In this document: piece by piece, positions 31,087 to 39,753 of the stretch
How the letters are laid out: the number at the start of each line of letters is the position of its first letter
How positions within the stretch are numbered: position 1 is the stretch's first letter
Assembly (NCBI RefSeq): GCF_009687845.1
Contig: NZ_BLAD01000061.1
Span: 52,689-116,688 of the forward strand
Length of the DNA stretch: 64,000 bases
From: Acrocarpospora corrugata
Lineage (GTDB): Bacteria > Actinomycetota > Actinomycetes > Streptosporangiales > Streptosporangiaceae
Direction: 5' to 3'
Program-made: the position numbers and the translations under genes
The notes under the pieces: generated by a model
The model's database searches: none
What the model was told of the DNA's origin: nothing
The model's input: only the letters and a program-made list of their open reading frames with translations

Positions 31087-32214
31087 TCAAGACCATCTTT
31101 CGCCTTTCCTGAAGACCGCGGCCGGGGTCCTGAGCAGGTTGACGTCCTTGGTCGGGTCGCCCGCGACGGCGAGCAGGTCGGCGTCGAAGCCGGGGGCGAT
31201 GGTTCCCTTACGGTCGTCGATCCGGCAGGCGCGGGCCGCCAGGCTGGTGAACGAGCGGAGGACCTCGGTCGGGGTGCACTTGCCGAAATTGACCAGCATC
31301 TCGCCGCCGTAGGGCAGCACGCCGTGCGGTTTGGGCGGGCCGATGCCCGCGTCGCTGCCGCCGACGATCGGGACGCCGGCGGCGTGCAGCAGGCGCATGC
31401 CCTCGGCCAGTTGGGGGAGCTTGGCGGCGATCTGGGGCGGCGGGCTGAAACCGGGCAGCACGCCGACCGTGAGTGAGGCGTAGACCCCGCGTTCGGCCAT
31501 CCGGGCGATCACCTCGTGGTCGTGGCTGATGCCGTCCTCGGAGAAGAAGGAGCAGTGCTCGACCGAGTCGAAACCGGCGTCGATCGCGGCGCTGATGCCC
31601 GCGCCCGCGTGGGCGTGGCCGGTGATGGGCAGGCCGTGCAGGTGCGCCTCCTCGGCGGCGGCGCGGAGTTCGGGCAGGCCGTACTGGAGCAGGTGGGAGT
31701 GGCTGCCGGGGGTCATCTCGCCGCCGGTGACCATCACCTTGATGGCGTGCGCGCCGCGCGAGACCCGTTCCCGTACGGCCGCGCGAACGCCCTCCACGCC
31801 CTCGGCCTCGCCGCCGAGGAACCAGCAGTGGCCGCGCGGCGTGGTGATCGGCGCGCCGGCCGAGAGGATCTCGGGGCCCCGGGTGAGTTCCTGGGCGAGT
31901 TTGAGCGCCAGGTAGTCCTTGTCGCCCAGGTCGCGGATGGTGGTCACGCCGGCGGCGAGGTGCTGTTCGGCGGCGGTGCGCATGCGGTCGTAGAGGCCGT
32001 CCTCGGCCAGGTGGGCGATGGGGTCGGGGCTGGCGTCGAAGGCGAGGTGGACGTGGGTGTCGATCAATCCCGGCATAAGAGTCACGTCGCCCAGGTCGAG
32101 GGCGTCGTCGGCGTCGTCGAGGATCGCGGTGATCCGGCCTTCGGCCACGACCACCGCTCGTGCGTCGAGCAGGTCGTGCCCGTCGAAGATGCGCTGCGCG
32201 CGAATGGTGAGCAT
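31087..32214 (-). CDS. Metal-dependent amidohydrolase (imidazolonepropionase/prolidase-like)
   Basis: 375 aa. Composite fold starting with ARRIFDGHDLLDARAV-type beta-strands, then the metal ligands of the amidohydrolase superfamily: HVHL in MPGLIDTHVHLAF, Lys in AIKVMVTGG, His in GLPITGHAHAGAG, His in DSVEHCSFF and Asp in IVGGSDAGIG. This set fits the Xaa-Pro dipeptidase/imidazolonepropionase-related branch that hydrolyses dipeptides or lactam/amide compounds. No signal peptide. Substrate cannot be read from sequence. Confidence 0.92.
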   Translation of the reverse strand: MLTIRAQRIFDGHDLLDARAVVVAEGRITAILDDADDALDLGDVTLMPGLIDTHVHLAFDASPDPIAHLAEDGLYDRMRTAAEQHLAAGVTTIRDLGDKDYLALKLAQELTRGPEILSAGAPITTPRGHCWFLGGEAEGVEGVRAAVRERVSRGAHAIKVMVTGGEMTPGSHSHLLQYGLPELRAAAEEAHLHGLPITGHAHAGAGISAAIDAGFDSVEHCSFFSEDGISHDHEVIARMAERGVYASLTVGVLPGFSPPPQIAAKLPQLAEGMRLLHAAGVPIVGGSDAGIGPPKPHGVLPYGGEMLVNFGKCTPTEVLRSFTSLAARACRIDDRKGTIAPGFDADLLAVAGDPTKDVNLLRTPAAVFRKGERWS

Positions 32215-32331
32215 GGCGCCATCGCACCGCGTGCGGCGGAGACCGGCATGAGTATCCCCCTACTCGAAACGGGTCTTGACGGCGGTCGAACTGTAAATAA
32301 AGCTTACTAATTAACAGCCTGGGAGGCGCTC

Positions 32332-34287
32332 GTGGGACGTTTCGCGCGCATGGTCGTGACAGTGCTCCTGGTGAGCAGCGGGGTGATCGTGCTGCCCGCG
32401 TCCGCGCCCGCGGTGGCGGCGACGATGGCGGATGTCGTACCGGTGCCGGTGAGCACCCAGCCGTCGGCGGCGGTCTACACGCTGCCGTCGGGGGCGAGCA
32501 TCTTCACCGAGCCGGGCTCGGCCGACGTCGGGACCTACCTGGCGGGCATCCTGCGCCGGTCCACCGGTTACGCGCTGCCGATCGCGGCCGCGGGCCAGCC
32601 GACCAGCGGCATCTCGTTACTACTCAGCGGCGCCGACCCGAGCGTGGGCGCGCAGGGATACCAGCTCGACGTGACCGCCGCCGCCGTGGTGCTGCGGGCG
32701 CAGACGGCGACCGGCCTGTTCAACGGCGTCCAGACGCTCCGGCAGCTGCTGCCCGCCGAGATCGAGAGCGCCACGGTCCGGCCGGGCCCGTGGACGGTGC
32801 CCGGCGGGCGGATCGTCGACTACCCGAGGTTCCCCTACCGGGGGACGATGCTGGACGTGGCCCGGCACTTCCACCCGGTGGCCACGATCAAGCAGCACAT
32901 CGACAGGATCGCGCTCTACAAGATCAACTACCTGCATCTGCACCTGTCCGACGACCAGGGCTGGCGGATCGTGGTCGACACCTGGCCCCGGCTGGCCACC
33001 TTCGGCGGCAGCACCCAGGTCGGCGGCGGCGCCGGCGGCTACTACACCAAAGCCCAGTTCCAGGACATCGTCGCGTACGCCGCCGCCAGGCACATCACGA
33101 TCGTGCCCGAGATCGACATGCCCGGCCACACCAACGCCGCGCTCGCCTCCTACGCCGACCTGAACTGCAACGGCGTCGCCCCGGCGCTCTACACCGGCAC
33201 GGCGGTCGGGTTCAGCTCGCTGTGCACCACCAAGGAGATCACCTACACCTTCGTCAACGACGTGCTGGGCGAGCTCGCGGCGCTGACCCCCGGGCCCTAC
33301 CTGCACGTCGGCGGCGACGAGGCGTCCGCCACCTCGGCCGCCCAGTACGCGACCTTCATGAACCGGGTGCAGCCGCTGGTGACCGCCAGGAACAAGACCG
33401 TCATGGGCTGGCACCAGATCGGCGCGTCGGCCGTGCAGCACTCGGCGAACCGGGTCGTGCAGTACTGGGGGACCGGCACGTCCGACTCGCTGGTGACCAC
33501 CGCCGTGTCGCGCGGCGCGAAGGTGGTCATGTCGCCCGCCAACAAGGCGTACCTCGACATGAAGTACACCTCCGCCACCCCCATCGGGCTGAGCTGGGCG
33601 GGCCTGATCGAGGTGCAGACCGCGTACGAGTGGAACCCCGGCACCCACGTCAGCGGCGTGCCCGCCACCGCCGTCCTCGGCGTGGAGGCCCCGATGTGGA
33701 CCGAGACGATCGTCACCGAGGAGCACATCGAGTTCATGGCCTTCCCGCGGCTGCCCGCGATCGCCGAACTCGGCTGGTCCCCGTGGTCCACCCACGACTG
33801 GACGGCGTTCCGCGCCCGGCTGGCCGTCCAGGGCCCGCGCTGGACGATCATGGGCATCGACTTCTACCGCTCCCCGCAGATCACCTGGCCGGCGGCCGGC
33901 TCCACGGTTCGGTACGAGGCCGAGAACGCCGCCATCAGCCAGGGCGTGGTCGAGGCCAACCACGCCGGCTACTCCGGCACCGGCTTCGTCAACTACGACA
34001 GCGTGGCGGGCAGCCGGGTCCAGTGGACGGTGACCGCACCTGCCGCGGGCACCGCCACCCTGCGCCTGCGGTACGCCAACGGCACCACGGCCAACCGCCC
34101 GATGGACATCACCGTCAACGGAACCCTGGTCGCCGACGAGCTCGCCTTCGCCGGCACCGGCGCCTGGGCGACCTGGCAGACCAGGACCCTGACGGTGACG
34201 CTACCCGCCGGAACCAGCACGATCCGCGCCGCCGCCACCACCGCGATCGGCGGCCCGAATGTGGACTATCTGGAGGTGCAGCGTTAG
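32332..34287 (+). CDS. Secreted GH20 beta-N-acetylhexosaminidase with C-terminal CBM6/35-like module
   Basis: 651 aa from a GTG at 32332 with GGGAGG upstream. Signal peptide (MVVTVLLVSSGVIVLPASAPAVAA). Residues about 35-150 form the GH20 N-terminal domain. The catalytic barrel has DYPRFPYRGTMLDVARHFHPV, YLHLHLSDDQGWR, EIDMPGHTNAAL and the Asp-Glu pair in LHVGGDEA; ends with GVEAPMWTETI and LAELGWSP-like text (IAELGWSPW). The last 120 residues (RYEAENAAISQGVVEAN... YLEVQR) are a CBM6/35-like sugar-binding module. It releases GlcNAc or GalNAc from chitin fragments or glycans outside the cell. Upstream DNA has TTGACG followed by an A/T-rich tract. Confidence 0.95.
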   Translation: MGRFARMVVTVLLVSSGVIVLPASAPAVAATMADVVPVPVSTQPSAAVYTLPSGASIFTEPGSADVGTYLAGILRRSTGYALPIAAAGQPTSGISLLLSGADPSVGAQGYQLDVTAAAVVLRAQTATGLFNGVQTLRQLLPAEIESATVRPGPWTVPGGRIVDYPRFPYRGTMLDVARHFHPVATIKQHIDRIALYKINYLHLHLSDDQGWRIVVDTWPRLATFGGSTQVGGGAGGYYTKAQFQDIVAYAAARHITIVPEIDMPGHTNAALASYADLNCNGVAPALYTGTAVGFSSLCTTKEITYTFVNDVLGELAALTPGPYLHVGGDEASATSAAQYATFMNRVQPLVTARNKTVMGWHQIGASAVQHSANRVVQYWGTGTSDSLVTTAVSRGAKVVMSPANKAYLDMKYTSATPIGLSWAGLIEVQTAYEWNPGTHVSGVPATAVLGVEAPMWTETIVTEEHIEFMAFPRLPAIAELGWSPWSTHDWTAFRARLAVQGPRWTIMGIDFYRSPQITWPAAGSTVRYEAENAAISQGVVEANHAGYSGTGFVNYDSVAGSRVQWTVTAPAAGTATLRLRYANGTTANRPMDITVNGTLVADELAFAGTGAWATWQTRTLTVTLPAGTSTIRAAATTAIGGPNVDYLEVQR

Positions 34288-34294
34288 ACCAGCG

Positions 34295-34879
34295 TTAGAC
34301 CTTCGCCAGGGGGCGGCGGCCGTAGGCGTGCTGGACCAGGGCGATCAGGACTTCCTTGCCGGAGTCGCGGCGGCGGGCGTCGCAAAGCAGGACCGGGATG
34401 TCGGGGCCCAGGTTGAGGGCCAGCTTCACCTCGTCCAGCGCGTACTGGGGGGCGTCGTCGAAGCAGTTGACCGCGACGATGAAGGGAGTGCCGCGGCGCT
34501 CGAAGTAGTCCACCGAAGGGAAGCAGTCGGCCAGGCGGCGGGTGTCGGCCAGCACGACGGCGCCCAGCGCGCCGCGGGCCAGCTCGTCCCAGACGAACCA
34601 GAACCGCTCCTGGCCGGGCGTGCCGAACAGGTAGAGGACGAAGTCGTCGCCGATGCTGATCCGGCCGAAGTCCATCGCGACCGTGGTGGTGGTCTTGGAC
34701 TCGACGCCGGACAGGTCGTCCACGCCGATGCTGCGGTCGGTCAGAGTCTCCTCGGTGCGCAGCGGTTTGATCTCGGAGACCGAGCCGACCATGGTGGTCT
34801 TGCCCACCCCGAACCCGCCCGCGATCAGCAGTTTGATCGGGGTGGGCAGCTTCTTGCCGTCAGAGGGCCCGGAGACCAT
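34295..34879 (-). CDS. cvnD: Conservon small GTPase-like protein
   Basis: 194 aa. P-loop IAGGFGVGKTTMVGS, switch-like region TTVAMDFGRISIG, G3-like LFGTPGQERFWFVW and VAVNCFDD in place of NKxD, all characteristic of the CvnD/MglA-like conservon ATP/GTPases. Last gene of the four-gene conservon; its start overlaps the DUF742 gene by 20 bp. Conservon proteins form membrane-associated signalling complexes that influence development and secondary metabolism in Streptomyces. Confidence 0.95.
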   Translation of the reverse strand: MVSGPSDGKKLPTPIKLLIAGGFGVGKTTMVGSVSEIKPLRTEETLTDRSIGVDDLSGVESKTTTTVAMDFGRISIGDDFVLYLFGTPGQERFWFVWDELARGALGAVVLADTRRLADCFPSVDYFERRGTPFIVAVNCFDDAPQYALDEVKLALNLGPDIPVLLCDARRRDSGKEVLIALVQHAYGRRPLAKV

Positions 34880-35219
34880 CGAGCACCGCCCTATACATTC
34901 TCTCGTCGAGCACGTCCACCTCGGGCTGCGGCTCCTGCAGGGCGATGAAGCCGCCGTGCAGCAGGTCGCCGAGGAGGACCCGGACCGTGCCGGCGGGCAG
35001 GTCCAGGTGGGCCGCGATCTCCGCGACCGAGAGCGGCCGCCGGCAGAGCCGGGCGATCGCCAGGTGCTCCGGGTCGAGGCCGATCTCGACGCCGGTGGCC
35101 GGGCGCACGGTCACGGCCAGCGTGATCAGGTCCAGCTTGGCCCGCGCCTCGGTGCGGCCACGGGTCATCACGTACGGGCGGACGACCTGCTCGTCGTACA
35201 GCGAATCGTCAGAGTTCAC
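34860..35219 (-). CDS. cvnC: DUF742 conservon protein
   Basis: 119 aa from a GTG at 35219. DUF742 hallmarks: VVRPYVMTRGRTEARAKLDLITLAVT, LDPEHLAIARLCRRPLSVAEIAAHLDLPAGTVRVLLGDLLHGGFIAL, which includes a winged-helix-like segment. Start overlaps the Roadblock gene stop as GTGA, and its end overlaps cvnD, so translation is tightly coupled through the set. Confidence 0.95.
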   Translation of the reverse strand: MNSDDSLYDEQVVRPYVMTRGRTEARAKLDLITLAVTVRPATGVEIGLDPEHLAIARLCRRPLSVAEIAAHLDLPAGTVRVLLGDLLHGGFIALQEPQPEVDVLDERMYRAVLDGLRAL

Positions 35220-35632
35220 GGGTCGCTCCTGGTGGAAGAGGCTACGGACCGTGCGGGCGAGGTGAGGTACTGGCCGACGCGGGTGACCAGCATGGCCATC
35301 TCGTACGCGACCAGGCCGATGTCGGCCGACTCCTCGCAGAACACGGCCAGGCAGGCGCCCTGGCCGGCGACCGTGACGAGCAGGTAGGCGGACTTCATCT
35401 CGATGATGGTCTGCCGGACCGTGCCGCCCTCGAACCTTTCACTGATGCCGCGGGCCAGGCTCTGCACGCCCGCCGCGACCGCGGATAAATGCTCGGCGTC
35501 GTCCACGGGTAAGCCGCGGGAGGACGCCATGAGCAGGCCGTCGGTGGACAGGACGATGCAGTGCCGAGCCTCGCGGACGCGCCCGACAAGATCGTCCAAT
35601 AGCCAGGCCAGATCAGCGGATGCGGTCATCAT
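35216..35632 (-). CDS. cvnB: Roadblock/LC7 conservon protein
   Basis: 138 aa from an ATG at 35632 with GAGG upstream (an ATG at 35644 is also possible). Roadblock/LC7 fold: LAWLLDDLVGRVREARHCIVLSTDGLLMASSRGLP, HLSAVAAGVQSLARGISERFEGG, YLLVTVAGQGACLAVFCEESADIGLVAYEMAMLV. Such proteins are the MglB-like GTPase-activating partners in conservons. Overlaps cvnA by about 20 bp and cvnC by 4 bp. Confidence 0.95.
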   Translation of the reverse strand: MMTASADLAWLLDDLVGRVREARHCIVLSTDGLLMASSRGLPVDDAEHLSAVAAGVQSLARGISERFEGGTVRQTIIEMKSAYLLVTVAGQGACLAVFCEESADIGLVAYEMAMLVTRVGQYLTSPARSVASSTRSDP

Positions 35633-37991
35633 CGGTTGCCTCATCGTCCTTTTGTTGTCCGAGCAGCCGCGCGGCCTCGGACCTTCCACGTCGGGTACCA
35701 GACTGGTACGAGCCCATGATCTTGCGAATGTCTTCGGGAGAACGGTCGTCCTCGTCCTCTTCCTGCGGACCCTCGGCGGGGCGTTCCCGCAGCGAGGGGG
35801 TGATGCTCGCCTGGGGCACCCGGAAGGGCAGCCCGGACGGGGTGAACGACTCAGGCACGGGAGCCTCCGGGACACGCGGGATGTCACGCGGGATGTCGGG
35901 GGTGTCCGGCACGAGCTCGGGACGGCGGCGCTCCGCGAGCGGGGTGACCGGTGCCGCCACCGGCGCAGCGAGCGGCAGCGGCCGGGACGGTTCCGGGGCC
36001 CGGTCGAGCGGGTCGGTGCGCCGTCCGTGCTGGGCGACCACGGCCATCCTGGGCAGCTCGGGGGCGCGCAGCGGATCGGGGTCCGCCAGGCCGGAGCTCA
36101 TCATCACGAGCTCGTCCTCGATGACCAGCTCGCGCGGCAGCAGCACGACGGCGGTGGTGCCGCCGTACGGGGAGGCCTTGAGCTGGACCCGGATGCCGTG
36201 GCGCTCGGCCAGGCGGCTGACCACGAACAGACCGAGCCGGGCGGTGCTGGACAGGTTGAACTCCGGCGGCTCCAGGATGCGCTGGTTGGCCGCGGCCAGG
36301 TCCTCGGCGGTCATGCCCAGGCCCCGGTCCTCGATCTCCAGCGCGTACCCGTTGGCCACCATCTGCCCGGCCACCTGCACCACCGTGTACGGCGGCGAGA
36401 ACGACACCGCGTTCTCGACCAGCTCGGCCAGCAGGTGGATGACGTCGCCGACGGCCCGGCCGGTCAGTTCGACCTGGCCCATCGGCATGATGGTGACCCG
36501 GGTGAAGTCCTCGACCTCGCCGAGCGCGCCGCGCACCACGTCCACCATCGGGACCGGGTTGCGCCAGGCGCGGGCGGGGGTGGCGCCGGAGAGCACGATC
36601 AGGTTCTCCGCGTTGCGGCGCATGCGGGTGGCCAGGTGGTCGACCCGGAACAGGTCGTTGAGCTCGTCCGGCTCGCTCTCCCTGCGCTCCATCACGTCCA
36701 GCAGGGTGAGCTGCCGGTGCACCAGACCCTGGGTACGGCGGGCCAGGCTGAGCAGGATGTCGCGGATACTCTGCCGCAGCTCGGCCTCTTCGACGGCGGT
36801 TCTGACGGCCGTCTCCTGGACCGCGTTGAACGCCTGGCCGACCTGGCCGATGACGTCGCCGCCGAACTCCAGCGGCGGCGCCTCGGTGGCGACGTCCACC
36901 TTCTCGCCGTGCGCGAGCCGGTTGACGATGCTGGGCAGGCGCTCGTTGGCGAGTTCGAGCGCGGCCGTGCGCAGTTTCTCCAGCTGCTGGACGAGCGCGC
37001 GGGCGGTGGTGACCGACAGGATCACCGACGCGATGACCGCGAACAGCCCGAGACCACCGGCCAGGAGCAGCCGCACGACCACGCCGATGGCGATCGGGGT
37101 GGCCCGCTCGACCAGGCCGTCTCCCGCGGAGAGGATCGTCTTCTGCATCTCCGCCTGGGCGGACTCGGTCGCCGACTGCCACTGCGTGGCGGTGACGGGT
37201 GGGGCCAGGCCCGGCCGCCCGCTCTGGCCGATGGTCGATTCCAGTCCCTTCAACCGGCTGAACGCGGGACCGTCGAGCATCTTCTCGAAGGCTTGGCGAT
37301 CCCCGTCGGGAAGCTGGACGACCATCTGTGCCGTGGCGAACCGCTGAGCGCCCACGATCTGCATGAACTGGGCGTGCTCATCACCGTTGAATCTCCCGGC
37401 GGCGATCACGCCCGCCAGCATCGCGTCCTCGCGGGCCAGGATCTCGCGGGCGCGGCTCAGTCCGAGGAGGGTTCTGGTGTCCTTCGCGAAGGCTTCGTCG
37501 TCGAGCGTCGCCATCGAGTCATACATCCGATAGACGGAATCGATGATATCGGTGAACGTCTCGGCCGCCTCGACTCGGTCAATGCCACCCTCGTCGATCG
37601 ATTCTCTGAGGGACGCCAGACCGGTCATCTTTCGAAAGGTTTCGGTGATGGCTCGTTCTTTGCCCGCGTCGGAGTAGAAGCTGACGCTGCCCTCGCGCGC
37701 CGACGCTTCGTAGTCCGCCCGTGTCCTGTCGGTCCGTTCCCGCTGCGCGTCCAGTCCCTCGCCGGGCTGGCGACCGCTGCTTCCCAGGAAGACCATCGAA
37801 AGCTGGCGTTCTCTCTGGAGTTCGACCAGGAGTGGCTCGCTGGGCGCCACCACGCTGCTGTCCAGCGCGGCGACGCCGACCAGGTTCACGCCTTCTCGTA
37901 GTGTCACCCAGGCCGCGAAGGCCCAGAGCGCTGCCAAGGACACCAACATGGCAGCGACCTTGGCGCGCACACGGGAGTTGCGGAAACGCAT
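35613..37991 (-). CDS. cvnA: Nitrate/nitrite-sensor-type histidine kinase of the conservon
   Basis: 792 aa from the ATG at 37991 with GCAGGG upstream. First membrane segment about residues 10-30 (VAAMLVSLAALWAFAAWVTL), an extracellular NIT domain of about 270 residues (VELQRERQLSMVFL start), second membrane segment near residue 310 (GVVVRLLLAGGLGLFAVIASVILSV), HAMP, dimerisation region (RRTQGLVHRQLTLLDVMERRE) and HATPase (HLLAELVENAVSFSPPYTVVQV, EDRGLGMTAEDL, RLGLFVVSRLAERHGIRVQL). No standard phospho-His H-box is evident, as in other CvnA proteins. The C-terminal 170 residues are Pro-rich and probably disordered. First gene of the conservon. Confidence 0.95.
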   Translation of the reverse strand: MRFRNSRVRAKVAAMLVSLAALWAFAAWVTLREGVNLVGVAALDSSVVAPSEPLLVELQRERQLSMVFLGSSGRQPGEGLDAQRERTDRTRADYEASAREGSVSFYSDAGKERAITETFRKMTGLASLRESIDEGGIDRVEAAETFTDIIDSVYRMYDSMATLDDEAFAKDTRTLLGLSRAREILAREDAMLAGVIAAGRFNGDEHAQFMQIVGAQRFATAQMVVQLPDGDRQAFEKMLDGPAFSRLKGLESTIGQSGRPGLAPPVTATQWQSATESAQAEMQKTILSAGDGLVERATPIAIGVVVRLLLAGGLGLFAVIASVILSVTTARALVQQLEKLRTAALELANERLPSIVNRLAHGEKVDVATEAPPLEFGGDVIGQVGQAFNAVQETAVRTAVEEAELRQSIRDILLSLARRTQGLVHRQLTLLDVMERRESEPDELNDLFRVDHLATRMRRNAENLIVLSGATPARAWRNPVPMVDVVRGALGEVEDFTRVTIMPMGQVELTGRAVGDVIHLLAELVENAVSFSPPYTVVQVAGQMVANGYALEIEDRGLGMTAEDLAAANQRILEPPEFNLSSTARLGLFVVSRLAERHGIRVQLKASPYGGTTAVVLLPRELVIEDELVMMSSGLADPDPLRAPELPRMAVVAQHGRRTDPLDRAPEPSRPLPLAAPVAAPVTPLAERRRPELVPDTPDIPRDIPRVPEAPVPESFTPSGLPFRVPQASITPSLRERPAEGPQEEDEDDRSPEDIRKIMGSYQSGTRRGRSEAARLLGQQKDDEATDDDRIR

Positions 37992-38141
37992 AGATTTCAC
38001 CCTGCAAATCTCAACGAGAGACGCCTGGAATGTTTCGCGGCGATTACCAATGACCAACCGCCCTGAGGAGCCTTGCGGCTTGTAACTGACGGCACCCCGG
38101 GGAACCTTAGCAACACCACGAAACCCACTCAAGGCACATTG

Positions 38142-38174
38142 GCCACAAAGGACAGCCTGTCCTATTTTTGTGGC
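38142..38174 (-). terminator. Composite hairpin ending the terpenoid operon
   Basis: GCCACAAA (38142-38149) pairs with TTTGTGGC (38167-38174), and inside it GGACAG pairs with CTGTCC (38150-38162), with a 4-nt bulge. It begins 28 bp after the cyclase stop on the minus strand and lies upstream of cvnA, implying that the terpenoid genes and conservon are separate transcripts. Confidence 0.6.
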
Positions 38175-38202
38175 TATTAATACCTACTTATCCTTTTTCG
38201 GA

Positions 38203-39753
38203 TCATTCGACCCATGTCTGAGCTGGAGTGCCCAGAAAACGGCCGGCGAGGTGCCTCGCCGCCAGAACCGCCGCCCGGACGATGGCGGACGGCAGGTAGA
38301 GGTCCTTGTCGTGCCACAGCGCCGGGCCGTCGGGATCGTCGGCCGATCGCTCCAGGTAGGCGTGGCCGCCGGCCACCGCGTCGGTGTGGCGCGAATCCCC
38401 GGTGGGCCGGGTCAGCAACAGGATCTGCATCGCGTAGGCGGCCTCCTCCCGGGTGCCGCCCCACCTGCCCCAGGAACCGTCCTCCCGCTGGGTGTCCAGG
38501 ACCCACTGGACGGCCCGCTGGACGGCGGGCGCGGCGGACTCTCCACCGAAATCGTCCAGTGCCAGCGCGCACGACACCGTCGCGTAGAACGGGGAGGCGT
38601 GCCACCGGTCGGCCCAGCTCCCATCCGGCCGCTGATGGTCGCGCAGCAGCGTGACCAGCTTCGCGATCGCCGTCCGGTAGTAGCCGGGGGCCTCTTCGCC
38701 CCGGCCGGCGGCGTAGACCCCGAAGGCGTCCAGCACATGCGCGTTGGCGCTGACGGAAAAACCCTGCTCCCCGGGCCAGGTGCAGAAATGGGTGCCGATC
38801 TCGTACGCGCGCAGGCTCGCGGGGTCATACGGCTCGCCGAGCGCCGCGAGCGCGTAGAGCGCGACCGCGGTCGTGTCCGCGTCCGCGGGCAGCCCGGCTC
38901 CCGCCGGCGTGCCGACCGGGCCGATCGCCGCCCGGAGATCGGCCACCATCTCCGGCGGGGCCTCGAAGGGCACGCCCGCGCGCGTCAGCCAGCTCAGCAC
39001 CCAGCCACGCTCGAAGACCGTGATGGGCATGCCCACCGGAACCGGGCCGCCGTGCCGCCGGGCGACCGCCTCCAGGTGCCGGCGGGCCGGGTGCGTCGCG
39101 TCGAGGAGACCGCGATCACCGAGCCAGGCGGCGGTGGCGGCCGGGGACGCACCGACGGTCCCGATCGGGGTGACGTGCACGGCGGGAGCGCCGTTGGCCG
39201 CGTCGCCCCCGATTTCGAGCGCGTGCAGGAGTTTGTCCGGCAGGTCCACGCCCGACGCCAGCCGGGCGCGGATCATCGCCAGGGCGGCGGTGCTCATCCC
39301 CTCGGGGATCGGGAGCGGCGCGGCGACCCGGTCGTTGATGAGGGTGATGAGGTACGGGACGATGAGCTCGATCGCCGGCATGTCCGGGTAGGAGGTTCCC
39401 GGCTCGTTCAGCCAGCGGGAGAGCACGCCCAGCGCGCGGGTGACGGACTCCTCCAGCGCCGCACGGTCCGGATAGGCGTCGCCTCGGTGCAGAACCGCGA
39501 GGATGGCCTCGGTCGCGCTCAGGGTCGGCACCAGTCCGTACCCGTCCGGCGCGCCCCACGCCCCGTCCGCGCGCTGGCCGGCGAGCAGGAAGTCGACTCG
39601 CTCGGCATGGCCGGTCAGCCAGGGGGTGAGCGTCACCAACCGGCCCGTTTCGTAGATCGACGGTGACACCTGGCCCCAGGGGCGGGACATGAGACCCTGG
39701 ATGAGCTCCTCGGCGCCGTCCGTCCGGGGCGAGGCCAGTTCGTGGATGCTCAC
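38203..39753 (-). CDS. Class II terpene cyclase with DADTT acid motif
   Basis: 516 aa from a GTG at 39753 (GGGGAGAG upstream) that overlaps the class I synthase stop as GTGA. All-helical prenyl cyclase of the copalyl-diphosphate/squalene cyclase type: YETGRLVTLTPWL, DGAWGAPDGYGLVPTLSATEAILAVL, QRPDGSWADRWHASPFYATVSCALAL, and QREDGSWGRWGGTREEAAYAMQILLL. The general-acid motif is D291-A-D293-T-T (LPADADTTAVALYAL) instead of DxDD. D293, the protonating residue, is kept; the third Asp is Thr. DxDTT has been described in drimane-forming class II cyclases, so farnesyl diphosphate is a candidate substrate alongside GGPP. No class I DDxxD motif, so monofunctional. Confidence 0.88.
   Translation of the reverse strand: MSIHELASPRTDGAEELIQGLMSRPWGQVSPSIYETGRLVTLTPWLTGHAERVDFLLAGQRADGAWGAPDGYGLVPTLSATEAILAVLHRGDAYPDRAALEESVTRALGVLSRWLNEPGTSYPDMPAIELIVPYLITLINDRVAAPLPIPEGMSTAALAMIRARLASGVDLPDKLLHALEIGGDAANGAPAVHVTPIGTVGASPAATAAWLGDRGLLDATHPARRHLEAVARRHGGPVPVGMPITVFERGWVLSWLTRAGVPFEAPPEMVADLRAAIGPVGTPAGAGLPADADTTAVALYALAALGEPYDPASLRAYEIGTHFCTWPGEQGFSVSANAHVLDAFGVYAAGRGEEAPGYYRTAIAKLVTLLRDHQRPDGSWADRWHASPFYATVSCALALDDFGGESAAPAVQRAVQWVLDTQREDGSWGRWGGTREEAAYAMQILLLTRPTGDSRHTDAVAGGHAYLERSADDPDGPALWHDKDLYLPSAIVRAAVLAARHLAGRFLGTPAQTWVE

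Noticed and set aside
35403..37901. 832-codon plus frame antisense to the conservon kinase
   Set aside because: No domains, repetitive basic/acidic composition, and the opposite strand encodes a complete CvnA.
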